A stretch of DNA of 64,000 nt from Halichoerus grypus (lineage: Eukaryota > Chordata > Mammalia > Carnivora > Phocidae), in assembly GCF_964656455.1 (NCBI RefSeq), contig NC_135726.1:1684001-1748000 (forward strand), given 5' to 3'. The position numbers and the translations under genes were made by a program. This document shows positions 22,501 through 37,500 of the stretch, one piece after another. The notes below the pieces were generated by a model. The model had not been told where the DNA came from. It searched no databases and saw only the letters and a program-made list of their open reading frames with translations. The number at the start of each line of letters is the position of its first letter. Position 1 is the first letter of the stretch.

Positions 22501-25500
22501 CGAGCCCTGGGCTTGGACTCCCACCCGTCAAAGTGTCCTCGAGATTCTGGGTCACCCCGCCTGGGAGACATCTGAGCTGGTACAGCGCCCACTCCGGGCA
22601 CCCTGAACCACGTGCAGGCCACCGGCCAGCCTTCCCAGGGGAGGGGCCGGATGGTGAGCGGACGCCCAGCTGCAATGGCCCTCCTCCGATGGACCGGCCA
22701 GCAGCGGGGTGCCAGCTTCTCCCTGGGCCAGGCCCTGCGAGGCGCTTCTCAGACAGCGGGGCTCACCTTTCCAGGTGACTCTCTCCCCGTCCCACAGGTA
22801 AGAAGGAGCCTGCCTTCCCTGAGTAGTTGCCTGTGTGCCCAGAGCTGCTCACAGTGACCCTTAGCAATGCTTCTCACAGCACAGGGCTCGCTGAGCGCCA
22901 GGGACCAGAATGCCAACTCTGGCCGACATTAGCACAGACGAACTTCCTGGAAGGATGAGCCGGGCTAACAACAGAGAGGAGGGCGAGCTGCATGCCCAGA
23001 TCCTGGAAAGCACGGGAGCCAGCCCGGGACAGGGATGCACGAACCTATTTACTCAGTGTGCCAACTTTTCTTCTGCCCTTGTCGGTCTGTTCCAAGTTCA
23101 AATTCCCAAGGAGCAAACTAAAATTGGATTTTCAGGTTTAATGTGCACATTTGTAGCATTTTTAAAAATTTTATGCAGCAACTTTAAAAGATTGAATAAA
23201 GAATAATAGCTCCTGGGGCGCCTGGGCGGCTCAGTCGGTTGAGCATCCAACTCTTGATTTCAGCGTTCCAGGCGCTCTGGTTCCGTGCTCAGTGGCGAGT
23301 CTGCTGGGGATTCTCTCTCCCTCTGCCTCTCCCCCACTGCTCTCTCTCAAAAAGAAAAAAAAAAAAGGAATAATAATAGCTCCTGAACTTTTAATTACTT
23401 GGTTAACAGTTACGGGAATAATAATTTTGAGAAAAACAGATGTGGTTGGGGATGAGTTACCATAGAGTTCACCTCCTCCCATATGATTATTATGCATAGT
23501 TATGGGTCTTACTAATATCTATATAACAGGTTTATTTTCCTTTAAGTCGTAAAATACAAAAAGCTGTGAGGGTCACGTTGGACTTCTGTATGTGCATTGT
23601 TAAGAGACATTTGACGGAATCATTGACATCCCCAGGGGAAAGGGTCTGGTGGCTTGAGCATGGCACTCTGACTGACATCCTCACCATGACCGAGACCCAG
23701 AGCGCCAGGATGCTCCGGGAAGTGGTGGTCCCCAGGGACATGGAGATGCCGTTGCTAGAAGGCGGAAGGTTTGCGGGACAGACAAGTGGACACCCTCTTC
23801 AAGAAGCACGTCCATCCCGTGAATAACAGCATGGCCCCAAACAGACACCACAGTGGAGAGGCTCAGCGTCCTCACTCTCCTCAAGGAGAGACAGAGGCTG
23901 AGGGAAGGGCAGCACGTGAAGAGTCAGGTTCAAGCCGGGTTCCTGCGAGTGGAAAGCTCACATCCCGCCCCCACATCTGCCCTTTACCGGCCCCTTCTCC
24001 GAGCCTACGCTTGAGCACTCCTTGCCATGACTGTGTGAGATGGGTGTTAGCTCCCCTTTCACAGATTAAAGAAAAATGAGTCTCAGAGATTCATGGCCAG
24101 AGGCCACAGAGCCCTCACAGCAGGATGCTCCACCCTCCAAAGAAGGGAATTTTAGGAGCCTGAACCTCTGTGGAAGAAAATCTGCACCCAACATCCACAG
24201 AGATCAGGCGTGAAGCCACAGACGCTGACCCCATGTGAACGGAGGAAAACGTTAGCACACGGGGAGAATGTTCTGGGCTCGTGGTCAGGTCCCCAGAGAG
24301 CCAGCAGCCTGCTCAGGGTCCTAGCCAGGCCCATGTCCAGTGAGTGCACCCCAGTGGGAGGGCCGGCGGGCAGTGGGGTCGGCCTGGGACACCCATCCCT
24401 CACCCCGCAGCAAGAAGCCCACGCCCGACTCTCCAGACAGGTGGAGCGGGGACGCACCTGTGGTGCGTCAAGGGTGGAGCTGTTGCTGTTATGTTTGTAT
24501 GCTGGATGGCTTAGAGCATGTGTGTCTTGGACTCTGGATGATCCTGTGTCCAGCGGGAGATTGGGGTCAGATTTGAGGCTGGCAAACGAGGCTATTACAG
24601 ATCATAATTACCCTGAGAATCACAAATCAAAGCCTCCTTTGGGTTAAGAATTTCCACCTCTTGAATTTTTACCCAGACCATAACTCACAGAATTGGGCAT
24701 GGCCAGTCTAAGCAGCTCCCTCTGCTTCGGGGATCCGTCCAGGGGTGGGCGTGCGAGTCAAGTCAGACCACTGAGCGCCGGAATTCTCCTGGGAGACGTT
24801 GGAAAAGAACCCCTTCCGCCTGCGCTGTGCTGCGGTCAGCAGCCAGCCGGGGCCCCTGGCCTTCAGGGAAGAGCCAAGCCAAGAGCTGGAGAAAAACTGA
24901 GGCCCGAGGCCATCATTGGAGCTTCTAAATGCAGCTGTGCCTGAGGCCAAACCAGCCCCTGGACCAATAAATCTCTCTTTTTTGCTTAGGTCAGTTTGAT
25001 GGATGATTCTGTCCCTTGTTTCCAAGAACCCTAATCCAGAAAACCAAAAGAAGTGGCTGAGTTGAGAGAGAAGAAATGGAAGGGATGCACACGTAGAGGA
25101 TCGGCAGCCTCGTCCTTGTGCTTTCTGCCCAAATGCCATATGCAGTGGCAGATCTGCGAGGCCCGGGGTGGAGGGACCCCGTGGCTGACCCCCAGAGGCG
25201 GGCAGTCAGAGCTCGGGGCTTGAAGACGCCAGGTCTGTCCTCCCACGTGGGCCTGGCCCTTCGGAGACTGGCTCGGGGAAGGCTGGTAAATGTTTGGCCC
25301 CTGGCCTTCCAGGACTTGGGGGAGTGACAGGAAACCACTTTAGTGTTTGCCACCTTCCCTGGTGTAAATACTCCCACTCAGCCGGCTTCAAGCTCCCGAC
25401 ACAGTCACTGATCCCAAGTGAGGCATTCTCTGTACTGGGCAAGACTTCTTCTTGGGTTGCATGTGGCAGAAACTCAACTCAGGCTGGCGGAAGCAAAGAG

Positions 25501-28500
25501 GAGGGAAACTCACTGGCTCAGATCCTGAGAAGTCCAGGGTGTGGCTGGGCCAGGTGGCAGGAAGACCCCTGGAGGAATGGAAGGAACGGAACTGAAGGTG
25601 GGAGGAATCCGAATCCTCCCCGTGGGCTCTGCTTTTCCTGGTGGAGTCATTCCAGGCAGGGGATTCCCAAAGGGGAGCAAAATGGCGCTTGGTGCTCTGG
25701 TTCCCCATCCTGACTGAATGGCTGAGAGAGAGACAGTGCCTCTGTCCCCCACGATTGCGGCTCGGGCCCCAGAGCTCACCCTCAGAGCCCAGTGTGGCTG
25801 CTGAACCCCATCACGGCGAGTGAGGACGAGCCCGCCCTGGAGCCAGGTGCCGTGCCCAGAAGTGAGGGTGGTCGGGGCGGGGAGGCACACTCCATGCCCT
25901 CGCCGCTGGGCCTGACGAGCTTGCTGTTGACCCCAAGCTGACCGAGGCCCACCCCGGACTCAGGTGGCTTTCAGAGTTCAAGACTTTTGTGCCCCAATGC
26001 AGCCAGGCCCGTGTGTTGACCTGGTCCTGACCCCCACTTTTTGGCTTCTCCACCACCTTCTTAATCTGGTTCAAAGGGATCCAACCCCCCCCCCCCCGCC
26101 ACCCCGCCCGCCCGGCCACAGACTGAAAGAATTATCTGGGTGTCTCTCCCTGGCCATATAAATTACTAGATAATTCCCCCTGTGGCTCACATCCACACAG
26201 GCCAATCTGGTTTTACTTTACTTGTCATTCTCCCAAAAACCCAGTTTCCTCTCTCCGTCTCTCCTGCCCGACTTCACAGGCCCCACGCCCCCATCCCCAG
26301 CTCGATTCCCAGCCTCTCCCCCCCACCCCGTTTCTACATCTTCTGTCTTCGCTCACCTCCACTGGAAATTGGGGACTGCCAGGAGCAAAGGAAATTTAAA
26401 ACGCAGCTGAACGATGGCGTGAGCTAAAACACGTTTGCAGTAAGAAACTGAGAATCAGGAGACGCGCCCATAACCCCAAAAAACCCCTGGATGGACGGCA
26501 AGGAAGTGCCTCCTGAGCAAAAGAGGAAGTGATCGGGGAAGGTACATTGTGGAGAAGTAATGGCGCGGAATCTAGGATCGCTCAGGTCAGGTTACTCCAA
26601 CAGGTGACTGCCAGGAACTCAGAGCAAAACACAACCAGGAGGCCGAGACATTTTCCGTCAGCGTGGAAGGTTCCAGCAGTTTTTCCAGCGGGTGAGGGAT
26701 ATGAGTGCTTGGAGATTGGAGCGCCAGCCAGCCAGCAATGATGAGTAACAGAAGTGGAGACCGCGGGGCATTCCAAGGAATTCGAGAGAGTGGCGCTGAA
26801 GGCCAGGGAGGGGGCATGACGCAGGGGCGGTGGGAGGGAGAGAGCTTCCTAGGAGGGGAGGGAGCAAGGAGGAAACCAGGGAAAGGCCGCCCCCACCGTC
26901 AGACGCCCCTCCCCACGCACACAGCGCCTCACCCGGGAAGCCCCCTCGCCCCAGCCCGGCAGGGCGACCCTCCTGTAAGCGGTGGCCGCACCCACCCGGT
27001 CCACCAGATGGGCACGTAGCGCTCGAGGCCGCAGGGAGGTCCCCTTGAGGAGACACGTGTGACGCATGTCCTCTAGCAAGTCACCTAAACTCTCTGACCC
27101 TCAGCCTCCTCCTCTGTGAGGGGAAGATCGGACCCTGGCTCGGGAGGATTGAAAGAGGGTCCTGGGAAGCGCCCAGCACCCTGTGAGCTGAATTAACACT
27201 CGGATGACCGGATGATCGCTTTTGCCCTCACGGGCCATGACAGGATCCCAAGGAGGCTTGGCCACGTGCTCTTCCGACGGCTTCCACTGGAGGGAGCACG
27301 GAGAGGGCAGAGAAGCAGCTGCGGCCCGGCTGATGGCCAGGACTCCAGTGTTGTTTGTGTGACCCCCACTCAGCTGGCTGCGGGAGAAAGGCCCCCTCCT
27401 GGCCTGTGGGCAGCCCCCGGAGGGTCACTCCCTTGCAGGGACAGTAATGGGCAAATGAGGCATCAGGCACCAAAGCCACATCGAAGTGGATTTTAAGTCA
27501 CTTGTAAGGTGGGGCCAGTGACAGCCTTTTACCGCCTAAATGACGGTTCCTCACCACCCCCGGGGCCAAGAGATCCCACCTGGGCCGGTTCCTGCGAGCA
27601 GAGAGGTTCGCGAGCCCTCGACACGGAGATCAGCACCCAGCGCACACCATGGGGCCTCTGTCGATTTTTCTCCTGCAGCAGGGACAGACCTGCAGATCAC
27701 CGTGATGGGAAAGTCTGCCGAGGTCACTTCCATCAGCGGGGGGCCTGTAGGTGCCCGTAAGAGAAGCTGACTTGAGCCACTGGAGCCCAAACGGAGCTGC
27801 CCGGACGAATCTACGGGCTCCCTCCTGGAAAGGCAGGCTGGAGATGGTGCAGGGGACGGGTCATGGACACGGCAGCAGGAATGCTGTGCCATCTTTCCAT
27901 TCCCTGCACCATCGCACTCAGGACCCACGTCCCCCGGGACCCTTCCACCTGCCGGCCGGTGACCCTGGGATCGCGCCGTCCCCACTGGCCAGTGTCTGTA
28001 TTGTGCACCCCCTCCGCCCACGGTGCTGCCCACTGAGAGACCCAGAGTCATCTGCACCAGGCTGAGGCAGGCTTCCTTCCTCCCCTCCTCTGCTCCTGCT
28101 CCCTCCTGCATCTCTCCAGATGGCCAGTTCCTCAGGCTTGGGAACAGACCGCATGCCGGGGGCCAGTCTGAGCCCCGTCTGGTCCAACACTCCCCCACCA
28201 CCCCCGTGCGTCTGTCATGGCCTCGCCCTGTGGATCGTGGGCAGCTGTCTGACGAAACGCTCCAGTTAACAGGAATCAACTTAGAAATGGGAGGTGGGTC
28301 CCCTTGGGGCCCTCAGAAAGTGCTGCCCAGTGTGGAAGCTGTCCCCCCTCTCCTGGTCACTGACCGGCTGCTCGAGTTCCTTCCGAGGGCCACCCTGGAA
28401 TTCATCATTCCTGCTCCACACCAGAAGCTACAATTGTGAATCTGCAGGACAGCCCCTCCTGCCGCTTCCTCGGCAAAGTCTTAGTAAGCACCCTGTGTGA

Positions 28501-31500
28501 AGGGAAGCCTTAGTCCCAAGACGCACTCCCTGCTCACCAGCGGATCTCCCGTCGCGACTCACACAAAGAGCGAAATTGAAAGGTAACTGACATCAAGGCG
28601 GGGGGTGCCTGCGGTTCCCAACCCGGAGCCCGGCTGGCACCCCTGCCCATGACCCCGCACGGCCCTCGGGAGTGGGGTCCACTAACCATGGCGCATAGAG
28701 CACAACAAGGGGAGGCTGTCTGGGGTGGGGACGGGGGGAGAGACCCATGGGGAGCGAGGAAGAAGAGGAGAGACTGTCAGGAGCCACAGCAAGGCCTTGG
28801 GAAGATGAATTTTGGGACCTTCTGAAGGAGATGCTGAACAGACGCACGAACGCCTTCAGGAGAGCCGCCACACACACAGTTAATCATCGGGCCTTGCAAG
28901 GGGAAAGCCTCCGTGGGCAGCGACTTCCTGGGTCTCCCCGATCCCAGCCGTCCCCGGGTTCCGCGTGCAGAGGGCCTGGGTCCCCACACGGCACGTTTCC
29001 TCCCTGCACGCCGACCCAGGAGCAGACTCTGGGGTCAGGCCAGGGCAGCTGAGCAATCACACAGCTGAGGGCCTTGGCTGAACCTTGGTAATGCAGGCAT
29101 TTTTAAAGACCGGAACATTCCGTCTGTCGGCAAAGGCTCCGGCCTGGGCCGCGGCAGCAGCTGCCCCTTAGCGCCCTGCAGGAACCCCGCAGACCTCCGG
29201 TCTGTGCCGCCATGGTGGCCCGCCCTCTCTCCCTCCTGCCCTCGCCACCTCCTGTCGCTTTCGGCCTAACACCCTCTTTCTCTTCGTCCCCAGGGAGGCC
29301 CTCTGTGCTGCTTAGCGTAGGTCCCGCAGAGCGCACCCCACCGCGCCCGCCGTCACTGCTCGCGCTCACCCCCAGCGCACCGTCTGCCTGTCCCCCGGAG
29401 CCCAAGCTCCAAGAGGACAGGACTGCATCAGTCCCCTTCTCTCTCCATCTCGATGCTCGGTAGACAGTGCGGCACATCATAGGAGCTCCCCGAATATTGG
29501 CCGAGTGAATGAATGACTTTCCTTCTTTGGCGCCTCTGTGGTCGGCCGCGCCCCTCCTCACGGACACTTCCTGCAGAAGGTTTGCCCCTCGGGGTCTGCA
29601 CGCGCAGGTCTGGGCCCGGCAGTCATCGCGGCGGCTTCGGGTTTCTGCGGGCCTCTGCTTTGATGGTGATGATGGTGACAGTTTTGGGAAGCACAATACT
29701 ACCAGGAATAATAACAGAAGGCGCGGTCACTAACGGAGCCCCTTCTGCGTCCCAGGGGCCGCGCCAGGGAGAGACTCAGAGAGGTAAGAACAGCCCGCGC
29801 AAAGCTGAGCGACGCGGTACCAGTGAGCCCAAGTCAGCCTGGCTCCAAAACTGGAGCCACTACGTGATGATCTTGGAGCGTAACTACCCAGGGAGCGGGG
29901 GTGCTGGGGGGTGGCTCGCGCCGCTCCAGCCCCGACGTGTGCCGGCCCCCAGCTGTGGCTCCGGCTTGCTGGGACAATGACGGAGGCCTTGCTGGGGCAG
30001 GAGACACACGCGGGCCCCTCGTCCTTGCCCGTCACAGCTCCGGGACTTTAGCGAGCTCCTGGGGTGGCCCCAAGGATGGGCTGATAACACTTGGCGACGT
30101 TGCGTTATTTGCAGTTTTAACTGATTAGAGCATCTTAAACTTCTCTTGTGTTTAAGCCTTAAAACAACCGTGCCCGCCCAAAGCCTGCTTCTCTTGCTGA
30201 AAGCTCTGAGCTGACAAATGGACGGCTATTAACACAACTGTTGCAAGCACAGACACAACAGTTTCTGGGGACAGCAAACTTCCCCGTGGAGTCCGATTCC
30301 TCCGGGTGTTTGCAGGGTCTGGCCATGGCTCCGGCAATTCCACAATTATGTTTCAATGCACCTGCTCAGGGAGACTGCTGGGTGACACACCCACCCTCCT
30401 GGCGCCCGAGTCTGGGGGCTGGGGCCTGGCGAGCGGAAGGCCCCCTTCTCCCGAATCAGGCTTGCCTTTTTAAATAGTTTTATGAAAGAGAAATACCCTG
30501 GCCCTGCACTGTGGTTATGAAAAGTCACCTTGAGGTTATTTGATCCAGGGCTGCAGCCTTAAGTTGAGTTCCTAAGTTTCCCAGCAGGAAAGGCTCGTGG
30601 GCTGGAACCCCGCTGCACCGGCCGAGGGGCTGGACCTTCAAGCCCGCCTGGGATGGGGCCGCCGGGTGACTGAGGGCATCCTTGAACGTAGAAGCTGTGC
30701 TTTCTGACCTGCCTTTTCCCTCTTCCTGGGTGCACTCAGGCTGAAAGGGGCACAGGCCTGCATCTGCCAAAGGTCCAGGTTTGCGGTGTCTCCACCGACC
30801 CGCCCCAGGGCACCGTTCCAGCCCAGCCCAGGCTATAAACCAGCCTCCCTCCTCCTCACCTGTCCTCCTAGAAAGCTCAGGTTTTGCTTATCTCCTTGTT
30901 TGTGTTTGCATGTGATAAGGCTAGGGAGGTGCTGCAGCCTTGGGGGCCCGGGGCGGGGGGAGGCGGTGTCTGGAGCTTGCCCAGGATCGAGTCCTTCCTT
31001 TACAGCTGCCCAGACGTCACCCTGAAAGAGACACATGTCTTGGAGGCCCTGCTGAACAGGAACATTCTTTTCTGAGGTGGGCCAGGGCCCCAGGCTTCCA
31101 AAGGATGGCCTTCCATGCTTCCTTCTCCTGCGGAAGCAGACGGGCTGGAGTCTGGCTGGTGGCAGGCAGCTTCAGGGGCAGCTTCACGTCGGGGAGAGCG
31201 TGGGGCCACGTCCGTGGGCTCCAGTCCTGTGCGGAGGGTGACCTTGGAAAAGGCTTCTGACCTTGCGCCCACAAGCCCCTCCCGTCCCCGCGGCTGCCCG
31301 TCCCTGCCACCATGGGAGATTTTTCTACAAGGGCATTTTTGGCGGGCTTCTAGCAGACATCCAGCTAGGGGTGGATTTATGCTGCATACCGTTGCTATCA
31401 CTCTTTCGGAGACCTTATGTATGTGCCTACATAGAATTCTAATTCTAATTCCCGCCTGAGCGGGAAGGGACCGCAAGAACCTTCTAGCTGGTAATTGTTT

Positions 31501-34500
31501 TCCAACAGATGGAGTCAAGTCCTTGAAAGTTTACATGCCGTAGAGTCACCAGCATGACTATCGTCATGACAACCCTCCACCAGGCACTCTCCCCGTCACC
31601 ACGTCCGTTTATCCCACCAACACTCACTGCGCGGGTGGGGAGGCTGAGGCTCGGAGGGGCCGAGCGGCTCGCTCAGGGTCACGCAGCAAGTGTGAGGCGG
31701 AGGTAAGCTGCAAGTCCAGGCCTACCCGCCGTTCCTGCCTCCTGGCGCTCTGCTTCTAGAAAGGATGGCGTCGGCCTGCGTGGGTGAGCATGCTACTGTC
31801 TCCGCCGCGGTGCCCAGGCCGCCTCCTGCAGGGAAGTTGCTCAGACTCTAAGTGCCACACGGCCCCCTCGGGCTTGCCTCTTGGTCACGAACGGGTGCGT
31901 TTTGGCACGCGAGGCCACTGGTTGGCCTGCGCCACGAAGCCCCTCTGCCCCGTGGATAGAGGCTGCCAGGCAGGAGCAAGCACAGATATTTCCACTGCCC
32001 GGGTTCGTGGTTCTGTAATGTCCCGAAATTGTGTTTTCTGCTTGGAAGGATCAAGTGGAAAAGGTGTGGGTTTTCGTGTCAGACCTGGGCTCAAATCCTA
32101 GCTCCTGTTGCTGGGATTACCAGCAAACTGCCCACCCTCTGCTGGTAAGCTTCAAGGCAACCCAAAACTACAAAGGCCAGTTGTAGTTCACCTACAAGTT
32201 CACCTCCCCCCCAGGGAAAAAAACCAACCCCCTTTGTCATTTTAGCCACAGAAAATGTCCATTAAAACCTTGTGATTCGAACCCACCGGGAGGCTTTCCC
32301 ATCTGCAGAGCGACTCCTCCACGGTCCTGTGCTGTGGGCACCGGTAGATTCGGGCTTTGGGACTTAGGACGTTTTTATATGCTTCTCTCTGTGTATTTTT
32401 AAAAATTGAAGTATAATTCACATGTGTGTGCTCAGGAGAGTCGAATACCTCATAAAACCATAGAACTCTACAACTAGACGAGAACTTAACGAGGTTCTAG
32501 ACTAACAACCCTCATTTACGAGTGAAGAAAGGCAGCGAGGAGCTCTATGAGCTGGTCGAGGGCAGAATCGTGAACTCAATCTGTTTTCAACTTTACCGTT
32601 CAGCTCCTCCTGCTCCTTGTACTTTTCATGGCGAAAGCAGAACTGAGAACACCACCAGCCAGGGGCTTCTGACGTTGTCAATAGCATCGGTCACCCAGAG
32701 GAGCTGATGCGGGCTGGGCGACCCCTGGCATCTGCAGGGGGGCCTCCTGACCTGCCCCCCAGCCCAGTAGCCATGTGCTCACTTCAGTTAAAAGCAAGAT
32801 GCACCACAGTTACCATTCTATCCGTAGCAACACTGATGGAAATCTGTTAGCAAAGCGCAGCCGGAGCTCAGCCAGCCTTGTGCATGGGATTCTCAGCCCT
32901 CGCCCTGGACTCGGGACGGGGCCCTTTAGTGCCCCATCATGGACGCTCCTGTCTGCTAACAGCTCTCGGGGAGGCCGCCCCGGGGACTGAGGGTGACTTA
33001 GAAAAGAGTCCACCAATAAAGCCCGGTCGTATAGTGAGACTACCTGGAACAGGGACTGCATGCAGGTTGGCGCTGACGGAGAAGGCAGCGTGCTGTTTCT
33101 CGGAATTTCTTTACGTGAACATCTTGCTCGTTACATATTAGTTTGTGGAATTCTTTGGTGGTGGAATTTAAGCTGCCACTTTTTCATTCAAAAGACATCT
33201 TTTTTTTTTTTTTTTTTTAATTAAAGAAAAGCCTGGAAACCTTCTAGGACGGGCATGCATCTCAGAAAGGTTTTCTCTGCCTTCCGGGGGCACCAAAGGG
33301 GATGAGGTCCCTGCCGCCACCTGGTGGCAGCGCTGAGTTCTGCACCCGCTCTGGTCAGCTGGGGTCAGCTGGGGCCAGAGGGCCACGGGGACAGAGGTGA
33401 ACAGACAAGAGCCGGCCTTTCACTTTGTCTTCTGTGCAGGACGTCGATCTCTCAGGAGGGAACTTGCGTGGCCTCCGTGTAGGTAGACGCTGTCCCAGCA
33501 AAGGGCAGTCCGACAGACAAACTAACGCACGTGTTCCTCTGGTTTCATTTTCCAGGGATCAGCGGTGGCCCCTTGGAAAACCTCTACAGACTAAAGCAGT
33601 TCCATTTCCACTGGGGGGCGGCGGACGAGCGGGGCTCAGAGCACACGGTGGACGACCACGTGTACCCGGCAGAGGTTGGTAGACACCATCCTCGCAGCAG
33701 CTACGTCGTGGGGGCTTTCTACGCCCCAGGCTGGCGTGGAGGGTGACCGGCCAGCCTGGGTGCCCAGGAAGGGAGCATTCCCGGGACACTGGACTCTTGG
33801 GGCTCAAACCGGAGCAGTGGGCCGCCCTACCCATCCAATCACACAGCTGTCCTAAGACCAGGGTACCGTTCACGCTTCCGTCCAACAGAAGGAGAGACCA
33901 AGGTTCTAAGTGGCTCTGGGACTTGCCAAGGTCCGCAGCTGGGATTCAAGAGCCGCTCCCTCAGCCACGTGCCCGCTGCTGGTCGATTATGGACTTAGAA
34001 GCTTCCGGTCCTTCGAGGCACTCGGGGCCTTCGACGGAGATCTGAAAATCCTTACAACAGAGATCATCTTCTTGAAACGACGAGACGTTTGCATCATTCC
34101 AAAATGGGATTCTGTAGAGGAAATCGGTAGGGATAAATGTTAGGAGATGGTGTTTGCAGCTATGGGGGGGTGCAGTAAGTGGTGTTTATAGACTTCCCCC
34201 CAATATTTTATTATGAAATTTTTCCAACATACAAAAAAACCCAAAACCCTGGAAGAACTGTTCCGTGAGACCCCGTGAGGCTGCCACCCAGATGCAATGG
34301 TTAACAGTTTGCCACATTCACCTCCTCTGTCCATCCACCCGTCCCTCCGTCCACCCCCCGAACACCTGACCTCCTGATGCATTTCAAGTTATGGACGATT
34401 TTTGTCTTAACTTTTCGCTGCCATTGTTAGGGAGCAGGGCTACAGTTAAAATAGAGCTGGGATCCAGTCAAACTAAAACATGAACACCACCTGCAATCTC

Positions 34501-37500
34501 ATACCCAGAGGTGACCTCTGGGGACAGTGTATAAACAGGAAGTTACACCTGTTGTTATAAGTGCAGACATGTTTACAAATAACACAAAAGCGAAGGAGTG
34601 GGGCTTGTGATATGCTCTTTCTCATCCGGCAGCATGCCTTCTGTCTTGGTAACTGTATGTCTGCACGTGGTCTTCCATGAGCAGATGCTTTAACAGAAGA
34701 GGCGGCTGCATAGAAACAAGACTGGAGCTTGGCCCCCCAGTGGCTCTCCCTGGGTCAGCCGAGCAGGGGCTGCTGGGCCCATTCTGGCCGTGCCTCTGGC
34801 CCATGCGGGAGCCTCCATTTCCTGTGGGGGTTTGGAAGGCAAATCCAGTTTGAAGGTGGGGTCCCTGAAGGAAGCAGCCCGCAGTTGGGGCATTGGGCCC
34901 AGCTGTCTTGATTTCTGGACGACTGCACTGGGACGGTGGGGGGGGGGGGTTTCCAGGTGAGTCATGCACGGGCTGGGAGAGGCCAGGCCACCCTCGCTGG
35001 CCCCAGTGCCCGTGGCTGGGAGCACTGGGGCTCGTTGGGAGTGAGGTGTCCCCTGGACCCCGCACCCTTGGCAGAGGCCCCCCAGCCCTGCAGCCCAGCA
35101 GCTGCACGGGGAGGGTCTCGTTGACCACGACAGGCTGGAGGGCTTTCTGGACTGTCGGTGTGGACTTGAGGCTGGGGTCACCGCTCAGAAAGGCTGTAGC
35201 ACAGCTCATCCTGTAAAAGGACCGATGTGCGGACACCCAGGCCCCTTCCTGGGTCTGGGCCAAGCTCAGCCTCAGCAGGACCACGAGCCCCCATCACACA
35301 GAACCCAAGCCAGACCCCGGCACCTGGCCTCCCCTGTTTCCCCGGCTCGTCCTCTGCCCCTTAGTTAAATCCTTGTCAGCTGGCCAATCCTGATGCCGAG
35401 TTTGGGCTCGGGAAAACCCAAGGAAGAACGCGAAATAGGGACATAGATGAGGTTCAAAGGAGAATGACAGACGTGGGGGGAAAATGCAATTTGGACGGCA
35501 TACTCACATTAAAAACTGTGCGTCGTTTATCTGAAATTCAAATGTAACTGAGCGTCCGGGTGCCGATCTGGCAAGCTGGCTCAAGGATCGCTGAGCGAGA
35601 GCGTACCATCCTGCCGCCAAGTCCTATTTCACACCGCGAAGCCGAGCCTCCTTTCCCTCCCACCGGAAGTGCCCAGGCCCTTACCGTCTGGGCTTCTCTC
35701 CGAGTTTGGGAGCCCCAAGCAGGCGGCATACCTGAATCCGGTAAAACCGGGCAATGGGCGCTGGGTCCGGCCCGGAAGCCGGAGCAGATGCTGTACGTCT
35801 TCCCGCACCGTGATCAACGTGATTCCTTTCTTCTCTCTTTCAGCTGCATTTAGTTCACTGGAATTCGGTGAGATACCGAAATTACAAAGAAGCCGTAACG
35901 GGGGAGAACGGCGTGGCCGTGATAGGCGTGTTTCTAAAGGTAAGCTTGCTGGGGCGCGGCTCCCCCAGCGAAGCGGGTGAACCACCGTCCGTGGAGCGTG
36001 GGGTGGGCTCGGCCTCCCGCCTGCTGCCTTCACACCCCGGCCTTTCCCGTCTGTGCCGTGCAGCTGGGGGCCCGGCACGAGGCCCTGCAGAAGCTGGTGG
36101 AAGTCTTGCCGGAAATCAAGCATAAGGTAAGCTGCGTGGTTTGTGCTCAGCACAGCCGAGAAGCACGTCTGCTTAGATTAATGACTCACGGGCCACAACA
36201 AAAGATCTAATGGGTGGAAGGGTCTGGCTGAGGGGGTCTGAGTCCCCGGTCCAGGGCTGGGACTCCCTGGGGCTGATTCCAGCGCGTCCCCAGCGGGCTC
36301 ACTCCCGGACGTCCGCGGGTCCCTGCTCCCCGAGGACCCCTCCCTCCTCAGGACAGCGGGGGTGCTGGACTCCCTCCGACTTTCCCAAAATTCAGCCGCT
36401 CAGGCAGCATCTTAAGGCGTTTGTCATGTCCGCCTGTCACTGGTACTGTTCGTTACGTGGTATTTTTCCTTACACCGATCACCTTGAAAGACTCTTCAGA
36501 CTTCTCCCAGGCAACAACATCTCCTGGGGATGATGTTTGTTTTAAAACCGACTGCAGTAAATATCTAAGTGTCATTTAGGAGTGCTCACACGCATGCCAC
36601 CTGCCACACTCCCGGTGCGGGATCTCAGGGTCACCCCGTCCCGGGAGAGCAGGGAGGCCGGGGGAGGGGAGGAAGTCCAGCCCGCCGCTCGCCCTCCGCG
36701 AGCGCGTCTTCGCTCGGCCCCCCTGGTGCACCTCGCTGCACTAAGCTCAGCTCAAACAGACAAGGACAACAGTGCAGCTTTTCTCCAACATCAGCTGAGA
36801 AAGGACTTTGATGGACACATGGAAATTCCCAAGAAATGCAGTTTATTTGTTCAGTACCAGACAAAAGAATTCCGGGACGCAAGCAGTCCTGGTGGTCCCT
36901 GGACGGGGACGGATGGGCCCGGACCTGTCGCAACAATGGCCCGAGCGGCTCCAGATGAAAGCAGGGGGCCAGCCCTTCCTCGGCGGCTTCACGGGGTCTG
37001 TTTGATGTGGGCGGTGTGTTCCTCTTGATGTTGACCTCGGGGCTGGCCCCGTGGGACCAAGACCAGATCACCCCCTGCTGCCCCGTCCACAGGCTCAGGA
37101 ACTTCCCAAGGTCAAGGTGCTGGGAGCATCCTCTTCCCCGCTGGTCTGCAGCCAGAGTAAACCGAGGATGTTTTCCCCGGGTGTCCACCTCCCACACAGC
37201 GTGGCCTCCACCTCTTGGTGGGAAGGGAAGGACCTGGCCGCGATGGGCTGTTTACTCTGGGGGCTGCTTTCCTTCCACGGAAGCTCTGGAGCGCGTCTGG
37301 CTCCCCAGGGCCATCTGGGTGTCAACGAGGGTGACAGGGAAGGTGCCTGGGCCTCGCTCCTGGGCCTGACGCTCGTCTTTGGCCTCAGCTTCCTAACCTG
37401 AGAAATAAGAGTGAGCTCCTAGGACACAAAAGGTCCAGCCTGCAGGGTGGGCGTCTGTGCCTCCCGGGTCGGGGGATGGGGTCCCATTAGACTCAGTGGC

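Larger units (their letters stand above)
20974..33555 (+). other. CA5A: CA5A intron 2
   Basis: A 12.6 kb intron, phase 1, with GTGAGC donor and TTCCAG acceptor. Most of it is GC-rich unique DNA with chance open frames. Recognised items are one CAN-SINE (23215-23371), L2-like 3' ends near 22085-22240 and 29385-29520, MIR-type fragments near 27055-27200 and 31560-31750, a C13 run at 26085-26097, and a poly-T run near 33200. No further exon was seen. Confidence 0.85.

Noticed and set aside
27551..28279. 242-codon minus-strand frame in CA5A intron 2
   Set aside because: No conserved motif, atypical composition, and other long overlapping frames in the same stretch. Chance in GC-rich DNA.
34622..35284. 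220-codon minus-strand frame in CA5A intron 3
   Set aside because: No domain is seen and the region is GC-rich with a G12 run. An overlapping frame on the same strand is almost as long.
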